From assembly GCA_963793245.1 (NCBI GenBank), contig CAWBZG010000002.1:1364001-1428000 (forward strand): a DNA stretch of 64,000 nucleotides, written 5' to 3'. The notes under the pieces were generated by a model that was not told where the DNA came from, did not search any database, and saw only the letters and a list, made by a program, of their open reading frames with translations. The translations under genes and the position numbers were made by a program. Origin of the DNA: CAXBBB01 sp963793245. GTDB taxonomy: Bacteria; Bacteroidota; Rhodothermia; Rhodothermales; BA12. Positions 43,268 to 52,100 of the stretch are shown here, in pieces. The number at the start of each line of letters is the position of its first letter. Within the stretch, counting starts at the first letter, position 1.

Positions 43268-43852
43268 ATGCGCCCTCTCCCTCTGCTCCTGCTCCTAGCA
43301 CTCGCCGCTTGCCAGACCTCTCCCGATCACCTCGAACCCGAAGACGACCTCACCGACGACTCCTTCGCCCTGGTAGATCAACACGCCGACGCGTTCGCGA
43401 TCCCTGCTGATCTCCAAGGAAAGCCGTCCATCGTCACCGCCGTCTACACGCACTGCCCGGACGTGTGCTTGATGACGATGGCAAATATGACGCGCATCCA
43501 CACGCTGCTCGGATCGGACACGTCACGCGTCCAGTTCGCCACGCTGACGTTTGACCCCGAGCGCGACACGCCCCAGACGCTGAGCGCCTACGCCGAGAGT
43601 TGGAAGCTCGAATCCGGTTGGAAGCTGCTGACGGGAGAACCAGACGAAGTCACCCGCCTGATGGATCGGCTGCGCATTCGCACGCAGAAAGAGACGCCCG
43701 ACACCCTCGCCGACGGCACGCCGCATTACCTCGTCAGCCACAGCGACAAAGCGTTTCTGCTCGACGCCCAAGGCCGAATCGTCGAGTCGTATGGCGGGAG
43801 CAGCATGATCCCACAAATGGTGGCCGACGACGCCCGCGCACTGCTCGACTAA
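43268..43852 (+). CDS. SCO family copper chaperone lipoprotein
   Basis: A 194-residue predicted lipoprotein (lipobox LAAC at Cys15) with a thioredoxin-like SCO fold. Copper ligands are visible: CPDVC (CxxxC) and the His in YLVSHSDKAFLLD. SCO proteins load or reduce the CuA site of cytochrome oxidase in the periplasm. It is the first of a three-gene copper/cytochrome group; the next gene begins about 50 bases later after a possible promoter box. Confidence 0.93.
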   Translation: MRPLPLLLLLALAACQTSPDHLEPEDDLTDDSFALVDQHADAFAIPADLQGKPSIVTAVYTHCPDVCLMTMANMTRIHTLLGSDTSRVQFATLTFDPERDTPQTLSAYAESWKLESGWKLLTGEPDEVTRLMDRLRIRTQKETPDTLADGTPHYLVSHSDKAFLLDAQGRIVESYGGSSMIPQMVADDARALLD

Positions 43853-43865
43853 GCATCGGTTTTCG

Positions 43866-43873
43866 TACCTTTG
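43866..43873 (+). promoter_or_regulatory. Possible Bacteroidota-type -7 promoter box before PCuAC
   Basis: The octamer TACCTTTG matches TAnnTTTG exactly and lies 28 bases before the PCuAC start, beyond the SCO stop. A -33 TTG box is not evident at standard spacing, so the site is tentative. Confidence 0.4.
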
Positions 43874-43900
43874 CCGCTCCTCCCCATTTCCCCCTCTCCC

Positions 43901-44407
43901 ATGAAGCGTCTTCTCCTCCTTCCGCTCCTCCTCCTACTGGCCGCCTGCGGCGATTCCGATGCACCCGTAGTGGACGACGGCGCCACCGACATGGTCGCGC
44001 AAGAATTGACTGTCGAAGGTGCCTACGCGGTAGCTGCTCCCGTTGGCGGAACAGGTGGGGTATTTATGACCATCCAAGGCGGCAGCGACGACGATGCGCT
44101 GCTCTCGGCCACATACCCGGGTGCCGAGCGCGTCGAGATCCACCGCACGACGGTGGGCGACGACGGGATGATGAAGATGGATATGCTGGAGCGCCTCGAC
44201 GTGCGCGCCGGACGCTCGGTGATGCTCGAGCAAGGCGGCTACCACATCATGCTCATCAACCTCACCAACGGACTTACAGCAGGCGAGACGATTGATCTCA
44301 CCCTCACGTTCGAGAACGCTGGAGCGATGGTTGTCCCCGTCGGCATCCGCGATCTGTCCGACCTGCCCTCGATGGGAGGAAACGAGAGCACCGCGAGCGA
44401 CGAGTGA
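43901..44407 (+). CDS. PCuAC copper chaperone, lipoprotein
   Basis: A 168-residue predicted lipoprotein (lipobox LAAC). The PCuAC domain shows the copper-binding H/M pattern: VEIHRTTVGDDGMMKMDM followed about 20 residues later by GYHIMLINL, which is H(x)nM(x)nHxM. It delivers Cu(I) to oxidase CuA in partnership with SCO. The start is placed at MKRLLLLP, giving the signal sequence directly. Its TGA overlaps the GTG of the cytochrome c gene (GTGA). Confidence 0.92.
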   Translation: MKRLLLLPLLLLLAACGDSDAPVVDDGATDMVAQELTVEGAYAVAAPVGGTGGVFMTIQGGSDDDALLSATYPGAERVEIHRTTVGDDGMMKMDMLERLDVRAGRSVMLEQGGYHIMLINLTNGLTAGETIDLTLTFENAGAMVVPVGIRDLSDLPSMGGNESTASDE

Positions 44408-44751
44408 TTCGGACGGCGCTGCTCGGCCTGCTCTTTCTGGCCGCCTGCGAGTCGCCTGCTCCTGAGATCCCCACGGCGACTCCCGACGGCCCGGCCCTCT
44501 ACGCTGGAACAGGGCTATGCTACGCCTGCCACGGCGACGACGGAACGGGTACTCCGCGAGGTCCCGACCTGACGGACGCCGACTGGTTGCATTTCGCATC
44601 GCGCCCATCGCCCGACTCGCTCATCGCTCTGATCGCGCACGGCGTAGACCAGCCTGTTGCCTACGACTTACTCATGCCGCCCGCAGCGCTGCAAAGCGAC
44701 GAACTCCAGGCCGTCGCAACCTACGTGTTGGCGCTTTCTGAGGCCGAGTAA
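44404..44751 (+). CDS. Small c-type cytochrome lipoprotein
   Basis: A 115-residue predicted lipoprotein (signal MIRTALLGLLFLAAC) holding one class I cytochrome c domain. The haem-binding motif CYACH is near residue 40, and the distal ligand methionine is in DLLMPPAAL. The compact size and last helix (QAVATYVLALSE) fit a mono-haem electron carrier on the periplasmic side. The GTG start overlaps the PCuAC stop, so the pair is translationally coupled. A strong terminator follows. Confidence 0.92.
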   Translation: MIRTALLGLLFLAACESPAPEIPTATPDGPALYAGTGLCYACHGDDGTGTPRGPDLTDADWLHFASRPSPDSLIALIAHGVDQPVAYDLLMPPAALQSDELQAVATYVLALSEAE

Positions 44752-44768
44752 ACCACCGACTCCAGATC

Positions 44769-44804
44769 AACCCTGGCAGGCCCGACGACCTGTCAGGGTT
44801 TTTT
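44769..44804 (+). terminator. Bidirectional hairpin terminator between cytochrome c and flavodoxin
   Basis: AACCCTGGCAGG pairs with CCTGTCAGGGTT (one G-T wobble) across eight bases and runs into six T's. It ends the forward copper/cytochrome group. On the other strand the right arm encodes the last codons and stop of the flavodoxin. It shares CCTGGCAGG with the palindrome at 19596. Confidence 0.85.
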
Positions 44805-45308
44805 GCGGCTGGCCCCAACTCGGGCAAAGCCAGCAGCGCAGTTGTACGCCCAGTCGACTACGTCATCGATCTGCGAAAGCCGCAGCCCTCGGTCGACGGT
44901 ATGAATCTCAGTAGACTGCCTTCCACCGGCGCCTAGCAGCAAGTCGCGCAACGTAAACCCGGCTCTGGCGAAGTGCTCATACGTTGTATCTCCCAGCGCG
45001 ACGACTCCGAACGCGATGCCCGAAAGGTCGGGCGGCGATGTGCGCAACGCGTCATAGAAACCGACGGCTCCTACGCACGGATCGCCCTCTCCGTGCGTAG
45101 CCGCGACGCAGATCAGTTGCGTCTCGAACGCCAGCGCCGATGGATCGACTTCGCTCACGTCTCGGACGGGCGCGCGAAATCCGATGTCGATCAATGCCTC
45201 GGCGATGTGGTCGGCGGCCTCGCGCGCGGTTCCGGTTTCGGTCGCGACGAGGATGAGTACGTCCGGGTCGGCGGCTGACAGGTCCAGTACCTCTTCTCCT
45301 TCAGTCAC
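44793..45308 (-). CDS. Flavodoxin-domain protein
   Basis: A 171-residue flavodoxin-fold FMN-binding protein like MioC or the flavodoxin module of sulfite reductase. The phosphate loop is LVATETGTAREAADHI near residue 20. VAATHGEGDPCVGAVGFYDALR and GVVALGDTTYEHFARAGF carry the two isoalloxazine loops. It acts as a one- or two-electron carrier. The start is a GTG overlapping the ddl stop (GTGA), so translation is coupled to ddl. Its last codons (KKP) and stop lie inside the forward terminator hairpin at 44769. Confidence 0.88.
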   Translation of the reverse strand: MTEGEEVLDLSAADPDVLILVATETGTAREAADHIAEALIDIGFRAPVRDVSEVDPSALAFETQLICVAATHGEGDPCVGAVGFYDALRTSPPDLSGIAFGVVALGDTTYEHFARAGFTLRDLLLGAGGRQSTEIHTVDRGLRLSQIDDVVDWAYNCAAGFARVGASRKKP

Positions 45309-46570
45309 GATTTGGCGCCTTTGATTCCGCTCAGGCTCTTGGCCGAGAGCAGGTTGACATCGTAGCTGCGGACCCGGCTGTTCTTGCGCTGATGCCGGTC
45401 GAGTCCGGTCTGGATCATGCGGTGCGTCAACTCGGCGAACGGCACGCCCGACGGCTCCCACAGGTAGAAGCTGAACGAGCCGGGAATAGTGTTGATCTCG
45501 TTGAAGTAGATCGTGTCGGTGGCGCCGTCGATCATGAAGTCGAGGCGGGCGACACCGGCGCACTCGAACGTCTGAAACACGCGCACGCCCAGCGACTGGA
45601 TGCGCTCGGTCTGCTCAGGCGTCAGCGGTGCCGGAATCATGCGGTCGAGCGACGCCATGCCGGACGAGCCGTCCTTCTTCTCTTTGGCACCGCGACGGCC
45701 TTTACTTCCGCCCTTTCCGCCGCCTCCTCCACGCATGTATTTCTCCTGGAACGTGAGCAGCTTCTCGCCCTTACTGCGGATCGGCTCTTCCAAAACGGCA
45801 GCGGTTGCGTCGCCCGGATCGCCCAAGACAGAGCAGTTGATCTCGCGCAGATCCTCAATGGCGTGCTCGACCAGAATCTTGTCGTCGTACCGCAGTGCTT
45901 CTTCGATGGCGGCGTCGAGTTCGGATCGGTCGTCTGCCTTGCCGATGCCGATGCTCGATCCCAACCGCGACGGTTTTACGATGACTGGATAGCCCAACCG
46001 CTCTTCGATTCGGTCCATCATCGCGTCCTCTTTACCGGCCCAATCCGACTCACGCAGCGCAACGAAGTCGACGACCGGAATGTCTTGATCGCGACAGAGG
46101 TATTTGCACACCACTTTATCAATTCCGACTGCCGATCCCAGGATGCTCGCCCCAGTGTAGGGGACGTTGAGCGTTTCCATCAGGCCCTGAAAGCCACCAC
46201 TCTCACCCTCGCCACCGTGGAAGCCCAAAAACGCCACGTCGATGCGGTGAACAGGCCACTCTTTGCGCAGCACGCCTTCGGTCTGAGGCTCGACCAGTTC
46301 CAAATGCCTGTCGGCGCTCGGACTGAGCAGAACGGGCGTTGCCTTTGCACGTAGCGCGTCCAGATCGGCGAAGTTGGCCGGATCGAGCAGGTGATCGCCC
46401 GTATACCACGTGCCGTCCTTTCCGACGTAAACAGGAAACGGACGATAGCGGCTGCGGTCGAGAGCAGCGGCAGCTTGCAGGCTGGAAATGACGGACACTT
46501 CGTGCTCGGGCGAAACGCCGCCAAAAAAGACGCCGACGGTCAGAACAGGAGCGGCGGGGAGATCGGGCAT
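45305..46570 (-). CDS. ddl: D-alanine--D-alanine ligase
   Basis: A 421-residue ATP-grasp ligase joining two D-alanines for peptidoglycan. Signatures are GVFFGGVSPEHEVSVISS at the N terminus, FLGFHGGEGESGG, YTGASILGSAVGIDK, PVIVKPSRLGSSIGIG and C-terminal RLDFMIDGATDTIYFNEINTIPG. A lysine/glycine-rich insertion of about 25 residues (beginning RGGGGGKGGSKG) sits before SLDRMIPA, a feature I associate with Bacteroidota Ddl. The ATG at 46570 matches the family start. It is coupled to the flavodoxin gene downstream. Confidence 0.95.
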   Translation of the reverse strand: MPDLPAAPVLTVGVFFGGVSPEHEVSVISSLQAAAALDRSRYRPFPVYVGKDGTWYTGDHLLDPANFADLDALRAKATPVLLSPSADRHLELVEPQTEGVLRKEWPVHRIDVAFLGFHGGEGESGGFQGLMETLNVPYTGASILGSAVGIDKVVCKYLCRDQDIPVVDFVALRESDWAGKEDAMMDRIEERLGYPVIVKPSRLGSSIGIGKADDRSELDAAIEEALRYDDKILVEHAIEDLREINCSVLGDPGDATAAVLEEPIRSKGEKLLTFQEKYMRGGGGGKGGSKGRRGAKEKKDGSSGMASLDRMIPAPLTPEQTERIQSLGVRVFQTFECAGVARLDFMIDGATDTIYFNEINTIPGSFSFYLWEPSGVPFAELTHRMIQTGLDRHQRKNSRVRSYDVNLLSAKSLSGIKGAKS

Positions 46571-46688
46571 GGGCTGTGCGGAACGGGAGGATTGCGCGCC
46601 GGACGGTTGCACCGGGTCGCGTTGTCGGAAGATATTTGCACCGCAGCGCTGCATCCTCGCCGCGCGCGCCAAACTCCCTACCCGTTCC

Positions 46689-47387
46689 GTGCTCGTTGCC
46701 GTCCTCTCCGACATCCATGCCAACTTAGCGGCGCTCGAGGCTGTGCTGAAGGATGCCGACCGACGAGGATGCGACAGGTTCGTCTGCTTGGGCGATACGG
46801 TCGGGTATGGACCTGACGCCGAACGTTGCCTGAAAATCGTCCGTGAGCGATGCGTCGCCATCGTTCAGGGCAACCACGATGCAGCAGTCGCAACGGGCGA
46901 CATCGAAGGCCTTCCGCGCGATGGAGCCGTCGCCGCGACGCTGCATCACCAGCAACTCGACGACAACGACCGAGCGTGGCTCGCTGGCCTGCCGCTCGCG
47001 ACTACGTTTGCCGGAGCGACCCTCGTCCACGCCACGCCCGAACGTCCCGAGCATTGGATGCGTGTCGAAAGCTACAAGGTGGCAAAGGCGCAGTTCGATC
47101 ACTTCGACACGCCGATCTGCTTTGCCGGTCACACGCACGTTCCCGCGATTCTAAGCGCTAAAATCGGCCAGTTTCGAGTTGCACCAGGCGGTAGGTTCTT
47201 CGTCAACGTCGGAAGCATCGGCCAGCCCCGTGACGGCGATGCGCGTGCTGCCTACGGCATATTCGACTCGGACGCGGTCACGTACGAGCTGGTTCGAGTG
47301 CCCTACGACATCGAGCGCACCCGACGCCGCATCGCCGAGGAAGGGCTGCCCGACAGCCTGGGGCGACGACTCACGACTGGACGCTAA
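46689..47387 (+). CDS. Calcineurin-like metallophosphoesterase (YfcE/MJ0936-like)
   Basis: A 232-residue phosphodiesterase with all five metal-binding blocks: VLSDIHANL, CLGDTVGYGP, QGNHDAAVA, LVHATPERP and FAGHTHVP. Metal ions (Mn or Fe) catalyse hydrolysis of phosphoesters; the natural substrate of this subgroup is uncertain. The GTG at 46689 is chosen because the conserved first strand begins two codons later. The longer ORF upstream is cysteine-rich and not conserved. It is divergent from ddl and followed closely by serS. Confidence 0.9.
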   Translation: MLVAVLSDIHANLAALEAVLKDADRRGCDRFVCLGDTVGYGPDAERCLKIVRERCVAIVQGNHDAAVATGDIEGLPRDGAVAATLHHQQLDDNDRAWLAGLPLATTFAGATLVHATPERPEHWMRVESYKVAKAQFDHFDTPICFAGHTHVPAILSAKIGQFRVAPGGRFFVNVGSIGQPRDGDARAAYGIFDSDAVTYELVRVPYDIERTRRRIAEEGLPDSLGRRLTTGR

Positions 47388-47413
47388 CTTTCGCTTTTCC
47401 TGATTTCTGACAG

Positions 47414-48691
47414 ATGATCGACCCTGCCCTCTTTCGAACGGACCCCGAACGTGTCCGCGCCGCGATCCGCCACAAAAAAGCCGGAGATCCCGCCATCGTC
47501 GACCAGCTGATTACGCTGGACGAAGAGCGCCGCGCAGCGCTGACCGAAATGCAGTCCGCTCAGGCCGATGCGAAAACAGCGGCGCGTGAAATCGGGACGC
47601 TGATGAAGTCGGGACGCAAAGACGAAGCGCAGGCGCACATCCAGGCGCAAGGCGATCTCAAGGCGCGTGTCAAAGAACTAGAGGAGCGAGGGAAACACCT
47701 CGACGCTGAATTCTCTGAGTTGATGCTCAGCGTCCCCGGTCTCCCCCACCCCGACGTTCCCATCGGCACTAGCGAAGCCGATAACGTGGTCGTCCACGAG
47801 CGTGGTGAAAAGCGGACGTTCGACTTCGACGCGCTACCGCACTGGGAATTGATTGAGCGACACGGTCTAGTCGATTTCGAGCGGGGCGCCAAAGTCGCCG
47901 GAGCCGGATTCCCCTTTTACGTCGGCAAGGGTGCGCGGCTGCAACGCGCGCTAATCGCCTTCTTCCTCGACCGCGCAGCCGATGCCGGATTTATGGAGAT
48001 GCAACCGCCCCTGCTCGTCAACGCCGACGCCGCACGCGGAACGGGACAGTTGCCCGACAAAGAGGCGATGATGTACGAGGCGACGCGCGACGAACTCTTC
48101 CTCATCCCAACCGCCGAAGTCCCCGTCACCAACTTCCACGCGGGTGAGATCTTCGACGCAGACGCGCTACCGACCAAGTACGCCGCACACACTCCCTGCT
48201 GGCGTCGAGAGGCTGGATCGTACGGAAAAGACGTGCGCGGACTCAACCGACTGCATCAGTTCGATAAGGTCGAGTTGGTCTGGTTCACACGCCCCCAAGA
48301 CAGCTACGATGCACTGGAGGCGCTGACCGCTCACGCCGAGTCGCTGCTCGACGCGCTCGGCCTGTCCTACCGACGCCTGCTCATGAACTCGTCGGACCTG
48401 GGATTTACTCAGTCCAAGAAGTACGATTTGGAGGTGTGGAGTGTGGGGCAAGAGCGGTGGCTCGAGGTGTCGTCCGTCAGCAACTTCGAGGACTTCCAGG
48501 CGAGGCGCGCTGGTATTCGCTACCGCGATGAGGAGAACAAGACCGCGTTCGTCCACACGCTCAACGGTTCCGGCTTAGCGCTGCCCCGCATCGTCGCCGC
48601 ACTCCTCGAAGCGGGTCAGCGGCATGATGGAGCCATCGACTTACCTTCCGCTCTCGCTTCGTACACCGGATTTGACTCGATAGGAGTCTGA
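47414..48691 (+). CDS. serS: Seryl-tRNA synthetase
   Basis: A 425-residue class II synthetase charging tRNA-Ser. The N-terminal tRNA-binding coiled coil runs from about residue 25 to 100 (LITLDEERRAALTEMQSAQADAK ... LKARVKELEERG). The catalytic core has LIPTAEVPVTNFHAG, TPCWRREAGSYGKDVRGLNRLHQFDKVELVWF (motif 2) and LNGSGLALPRIVAALLEAGQ (motif 3). The length is normal. It lies 26 bases after the phosphoesterase gene. Confidence 0.97.
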   Translation: MIDPALFRTDPERVRAAIRHKKAGDPAIVDQLITLDEERRAALTEMQSAQADAKTAAREIGTLMKSGRKDEAQAHIQAQGDLKARVKELEERGKHLDAEFSELMLSVPGLPHPDVPIGTSEADNVVVHERGEKRTFDFDALPHWELIERHGLVDFERGAKVAGAGFPFYVGKGARLQRALIAFFLDRAADAGFMEMQPPLLVNADAARGTGQLPDKEAMMYEATRDELFLIPTAEVPVTNFHAGEIFDADALPTKYAAHTPCWRREAGSYGKDVRGLNRLHQFDKVELVWFTRPQDSYDALEALTAHAESLLDALGLSYRRLLMNSSDLGFTQSKKYDLEVWSVGQERWLEVSSVSNFEDFQARRAGIRYRDEENKTAFVHTLNGSGLALPRIVAALLEAGQRHDGAIDLPSALASYTGFDSIGV

Positions 48692-48747
48692 CGCTCTTTC
48701 AAGCTTCCCATGCCACATTTCGGCATTCATTTTATTACTACACAGTC

Positions 48748-49062
48748 TTGAGCATCTTTAAAAACTTCAACCGGACCCAAGCCATCTTCACGGCGACGTT
48801 CCTGCTCGCGGTTATCTCTCTAGCGCTGCCGTTCGTGCTCGGTGCGTGGGGCGTCGTCGGAGTTATCGTTTCGATGGCGTTCTCGATCTGGGCGATTCAC
48901 AAGAGCGACACGAGCGGATTTATCCGTACGTCACAGATTCGGCGAGCCTTTGAAAGCGCGCGGCACTTCAACATCGGCCAAGTGATCCTGCTGTTCGGCT
49001 TGCTGTTAGTGCAGGTTCTCATCTCGGCCTATGCGCTCGTGTCGTCCGCCTCGGACGTCTGA
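48748..49062 (+). CDS. Small three-helix membrane protein, unknown
   Basis: A 104-residue membrane protein from a TTG start. Hydrophobic segments are IFTATFLLAVISLALPFVLGAWG, a second overlapping VVGVIVSMAFSIWAI, and IGQVILLFGLLLVQVLISAYAL near the C terminus. Charged loop residues (HKSDTSGFIRTSQIRRAFESARHF) suggest a cytoplasmic loop. No family recognised. A better start codon is not obvious; the first helix requires beginning at or just before this point. Its function and relation to serS are unknown. Confidence 0.6.
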   Translation: MSIFKNFNRTQAIFTATFLLAVISLALPFVLGAWGVVGVIVSMAFSIWAIHKSDTSGFIRTSQIRRAFESARHFNIGQVILLFGLLLVQVLISAYALVSSASDV

Positions 49063-49156
49063 ACCCTCTTGGAGGAGGATCGACCGAACGCTTTTTCCTT
49101 CTGAGCGTGCGATAGGGTAGGCTCGACACGTTGCGGGTCTGAACCTTTGCCGTTTT

Positions 49157-52100
49157 ATGGAACTCCCGCTGCCCTCCTCTGCGACCGCTGATCTCGCACG
49201 CGTCAGGGCACGACTCGGTATGCTGCGAACGAAAATGGCCGGGGCGACTCTGGTGCGCGGGGCCGTTCTGGGTGTGCTGCTCGTCGCTACTGTCGGGACA
49301 GTCGTGCTCGGCGCCGAAGCTGTGCTGTGGATGCCGCCGCTCGTCCGCCTCGCGCTCTTTGCGTTGGTACTGGCACTCTTTGCTGCTCCCCTCCTTCATG
49401 CGGGAGCCTTTGTATGGCGCGCACTCACGGGCCGCTCATCGGCGCTTTCCGACGCAACACTTGCCCGTCATGTGGGACATCGCAACGCACGCGATGGTGA
49501 ACGTCTGCTGACGCTCGTTCAACTCGACGACCACGCTGCTTCTGGATCGGGGATGCTCGCTGTGACGGCGCGGGACCGAATGAGCACGCTCCTCAACGGA
49601 ACCCCTTTCGAGAACGCCATCCGTCCTCTCGAAGCAGCCGACTACTTGGCACGTTGGACGGTTCTCGCCCTGGTACCCCTCATGGCTTGGTGCGCCGTTT
49701 CACCACAGTCCGCACGCGGTGCCGCCGACCGCTTGTTCTCTCCGGCAGCGGCATTTGCTCGTCCGGCTCCCTTCACCCTCACCGTGTCTCCGGGCGACGT
49801 GGAGGTGACTGCTGGGGACACCGTTCGAGTCGAAGTGAGTGCCCTCGGGGGAAGACCATCCGAAGTGTGGGTGGAGTCGAAGCGTGAGGGTGAGGAAGCC
49901 ATTGACCGCATCCGGCTCTTGCCGTCGGGGTCTGAAGAAGGTGCAACGTACACGGGAGCGTTGGGTAATGTGCGGTATGCGTCTGAGTACCGCGTCGTCG
50001 CGGATCCGGTCGAGAGCAATTGGTATTCAGTCGACGTGGCCAATCCGCCAGTCGTGCGGTCCTTACAGCTCGAGTTGGTACCGCCCAGGTACAGCGGGCT
50101 TCCGCCGATGGCGCTCGACCCGGGTGTGGGCGATGTGGCGGCGCTTCCGGGAACGCAGGTGCGCATCGCCCTTGGGTTAGGTGGCGGAGAGGCGGGCAGC
50201 GCCCACCTCGACTTCGAGGGGCGAGCCGATGTCGATCTAGAACTGGGGGCGGGGCGTGCAGCCGGATCGTTCTCCGTCGGATCACCAGATGCCTACCGCG
50301 TCGTTGTCGACGGTACGTCGGGGCGTAGCGCTCAGCCTTCGGCCACGTTTTACATCACGCCGCTCGCCGACGCCCCGCCGACGATCCGCATCGCATCGCC
50401 CGATCCGAGCATCGACCTCGACAACAGTCGGCGCGTCGTCGTCCGAGGTGAAGCGAGCGACGACTTTGGGCTGGACGACGCGCGCCTCGTCTATCGTCTC
50501 ACGATGCGAGCTGGAAAACTCGTCGAGACCGAGTACACCCGCGTTGAGCTGGCACTCGAGCCAGGCGCTCGCATCCAGCAGATCGTCCACTCGTGGGACT
50601 TGGGAGCGCTGCCCAGCCTGACGCTCTCGGCGGGCGACGAGATCACCTACTACCTGGAAGCGCGCGACAACAACAGCGTACGGGGCAGCCAGATCGGACG
50701 CTCGGCGACCCATCGCCTGCGCTTGCCTGGTTTGAACGAGCGCTTCGACGCGCTCGACGAGCAGGAAGACGCGCTCGAACGCTCGGTCCGCGACTTAGAC
50801 GAGAGGAGCGACGACGCACGCGAGCAATTCGAGCAGTTGCGCCGCGAACTCCGCCAGAACCGCGATGCGACCTGGGAATCGCAGCAGGCGTTGCAGTCAG
50901 CCGAGCAGCGACAGCAGCAGTTGGAGGAGCAGGCACGCGCGCTGACCGAGGCGACCGAGGAGTTGGGCCGCACCATGGAAGAGCAAGGGTTGATGTCTGA
51001 GCAGACGCGTGAGCAGTACGAGGAACTGCGACGGGTGATGGAAGAATTGGCATCGCCAGAGTTGCAAGAGGCGCTCGAGCAGTTGCGCGAAGCGATGGAA
51101 GAACTCGACCTGAGCCAGATGCAACAGGCGATGGACGAGTTCGACCAAGGCGAGCAGCAATTGCAACAGCGGCTGGACCGCGCGATGGAGCTGATGAAAA
51201 ACCTCCGCATCCAGCGCGAACTAGAAGAACTCGCCGCGCGCGCCGAAGAACTCGCCGACGAGCAGGCCGCCATCGAAGAGGACACCAAAAGCTTGGACGA
51301 GCAAAACCAGCCCAACGGCGAGTCCGAATCGAGCGAGGAGAACGGATCTGAATCCGAAAGTGAGTCGGGCGAAAACTCAGAGTCGGGCGAAGAGAGTCAG
51401 TCGGGCGAGCAATCGGAAAGCAGCGAGCAGTCGGATTCAGGCCAGCAATCGCCCTCGCAGGAAGAGCTAGACGAATTGGCCGAGCGCCAGGAGGCCGCAG
51501 CCGAGAAAGCGGACTCGCTCAACGCCGAACTCGACGAGTTGCGCGAGCGCATGCAAGACGCCCGCTCCGCCGACGAGAACAAACTCGACCAGATCCGCCA
51601 ACAGTCCGGCACGCAGGCGACGTCTGAGCAGATGCGGCAGACGGCCGAGCAAATGCAGCAGGGGCAGACCGGACAACAGCAGCAGCAGCAGCAGCAGCAG
51701 AGCCAGCAGCAGATGCGTCAGTTGCAAAGTCAGCTTCAGCAAATGCAGCAGCAGATGCAGGAGCAGAAAGACCAACTCAACATCACCGCGTTACGCCGCG
51801 CGCTCGATGACGTGCTCCTACTTTCGGAGCAGCAAGAATCGCTACGCTACGACGTGCAAAGCGTCGCCGGTGACAGCCCCGTTCTGCGCGACGGAGCGCG
51901 CGCCCAAACGCAGATCCGCGAGTCGTTCGAGGTGGTCATCGATACGCTGACCAGCATCGCCAGCCGAGCGCCCAACGTAACCCGCGCCGTCCAGCGCATC
52001 GCCGGTGATGGTCTGCGCGAAATGCGGGCAGCTACTGATGAGTTGGGCGAACGACGCCCCTCTCCCGCTGCGGCCCGCCAACGCGCGGCCATGACCCAAC

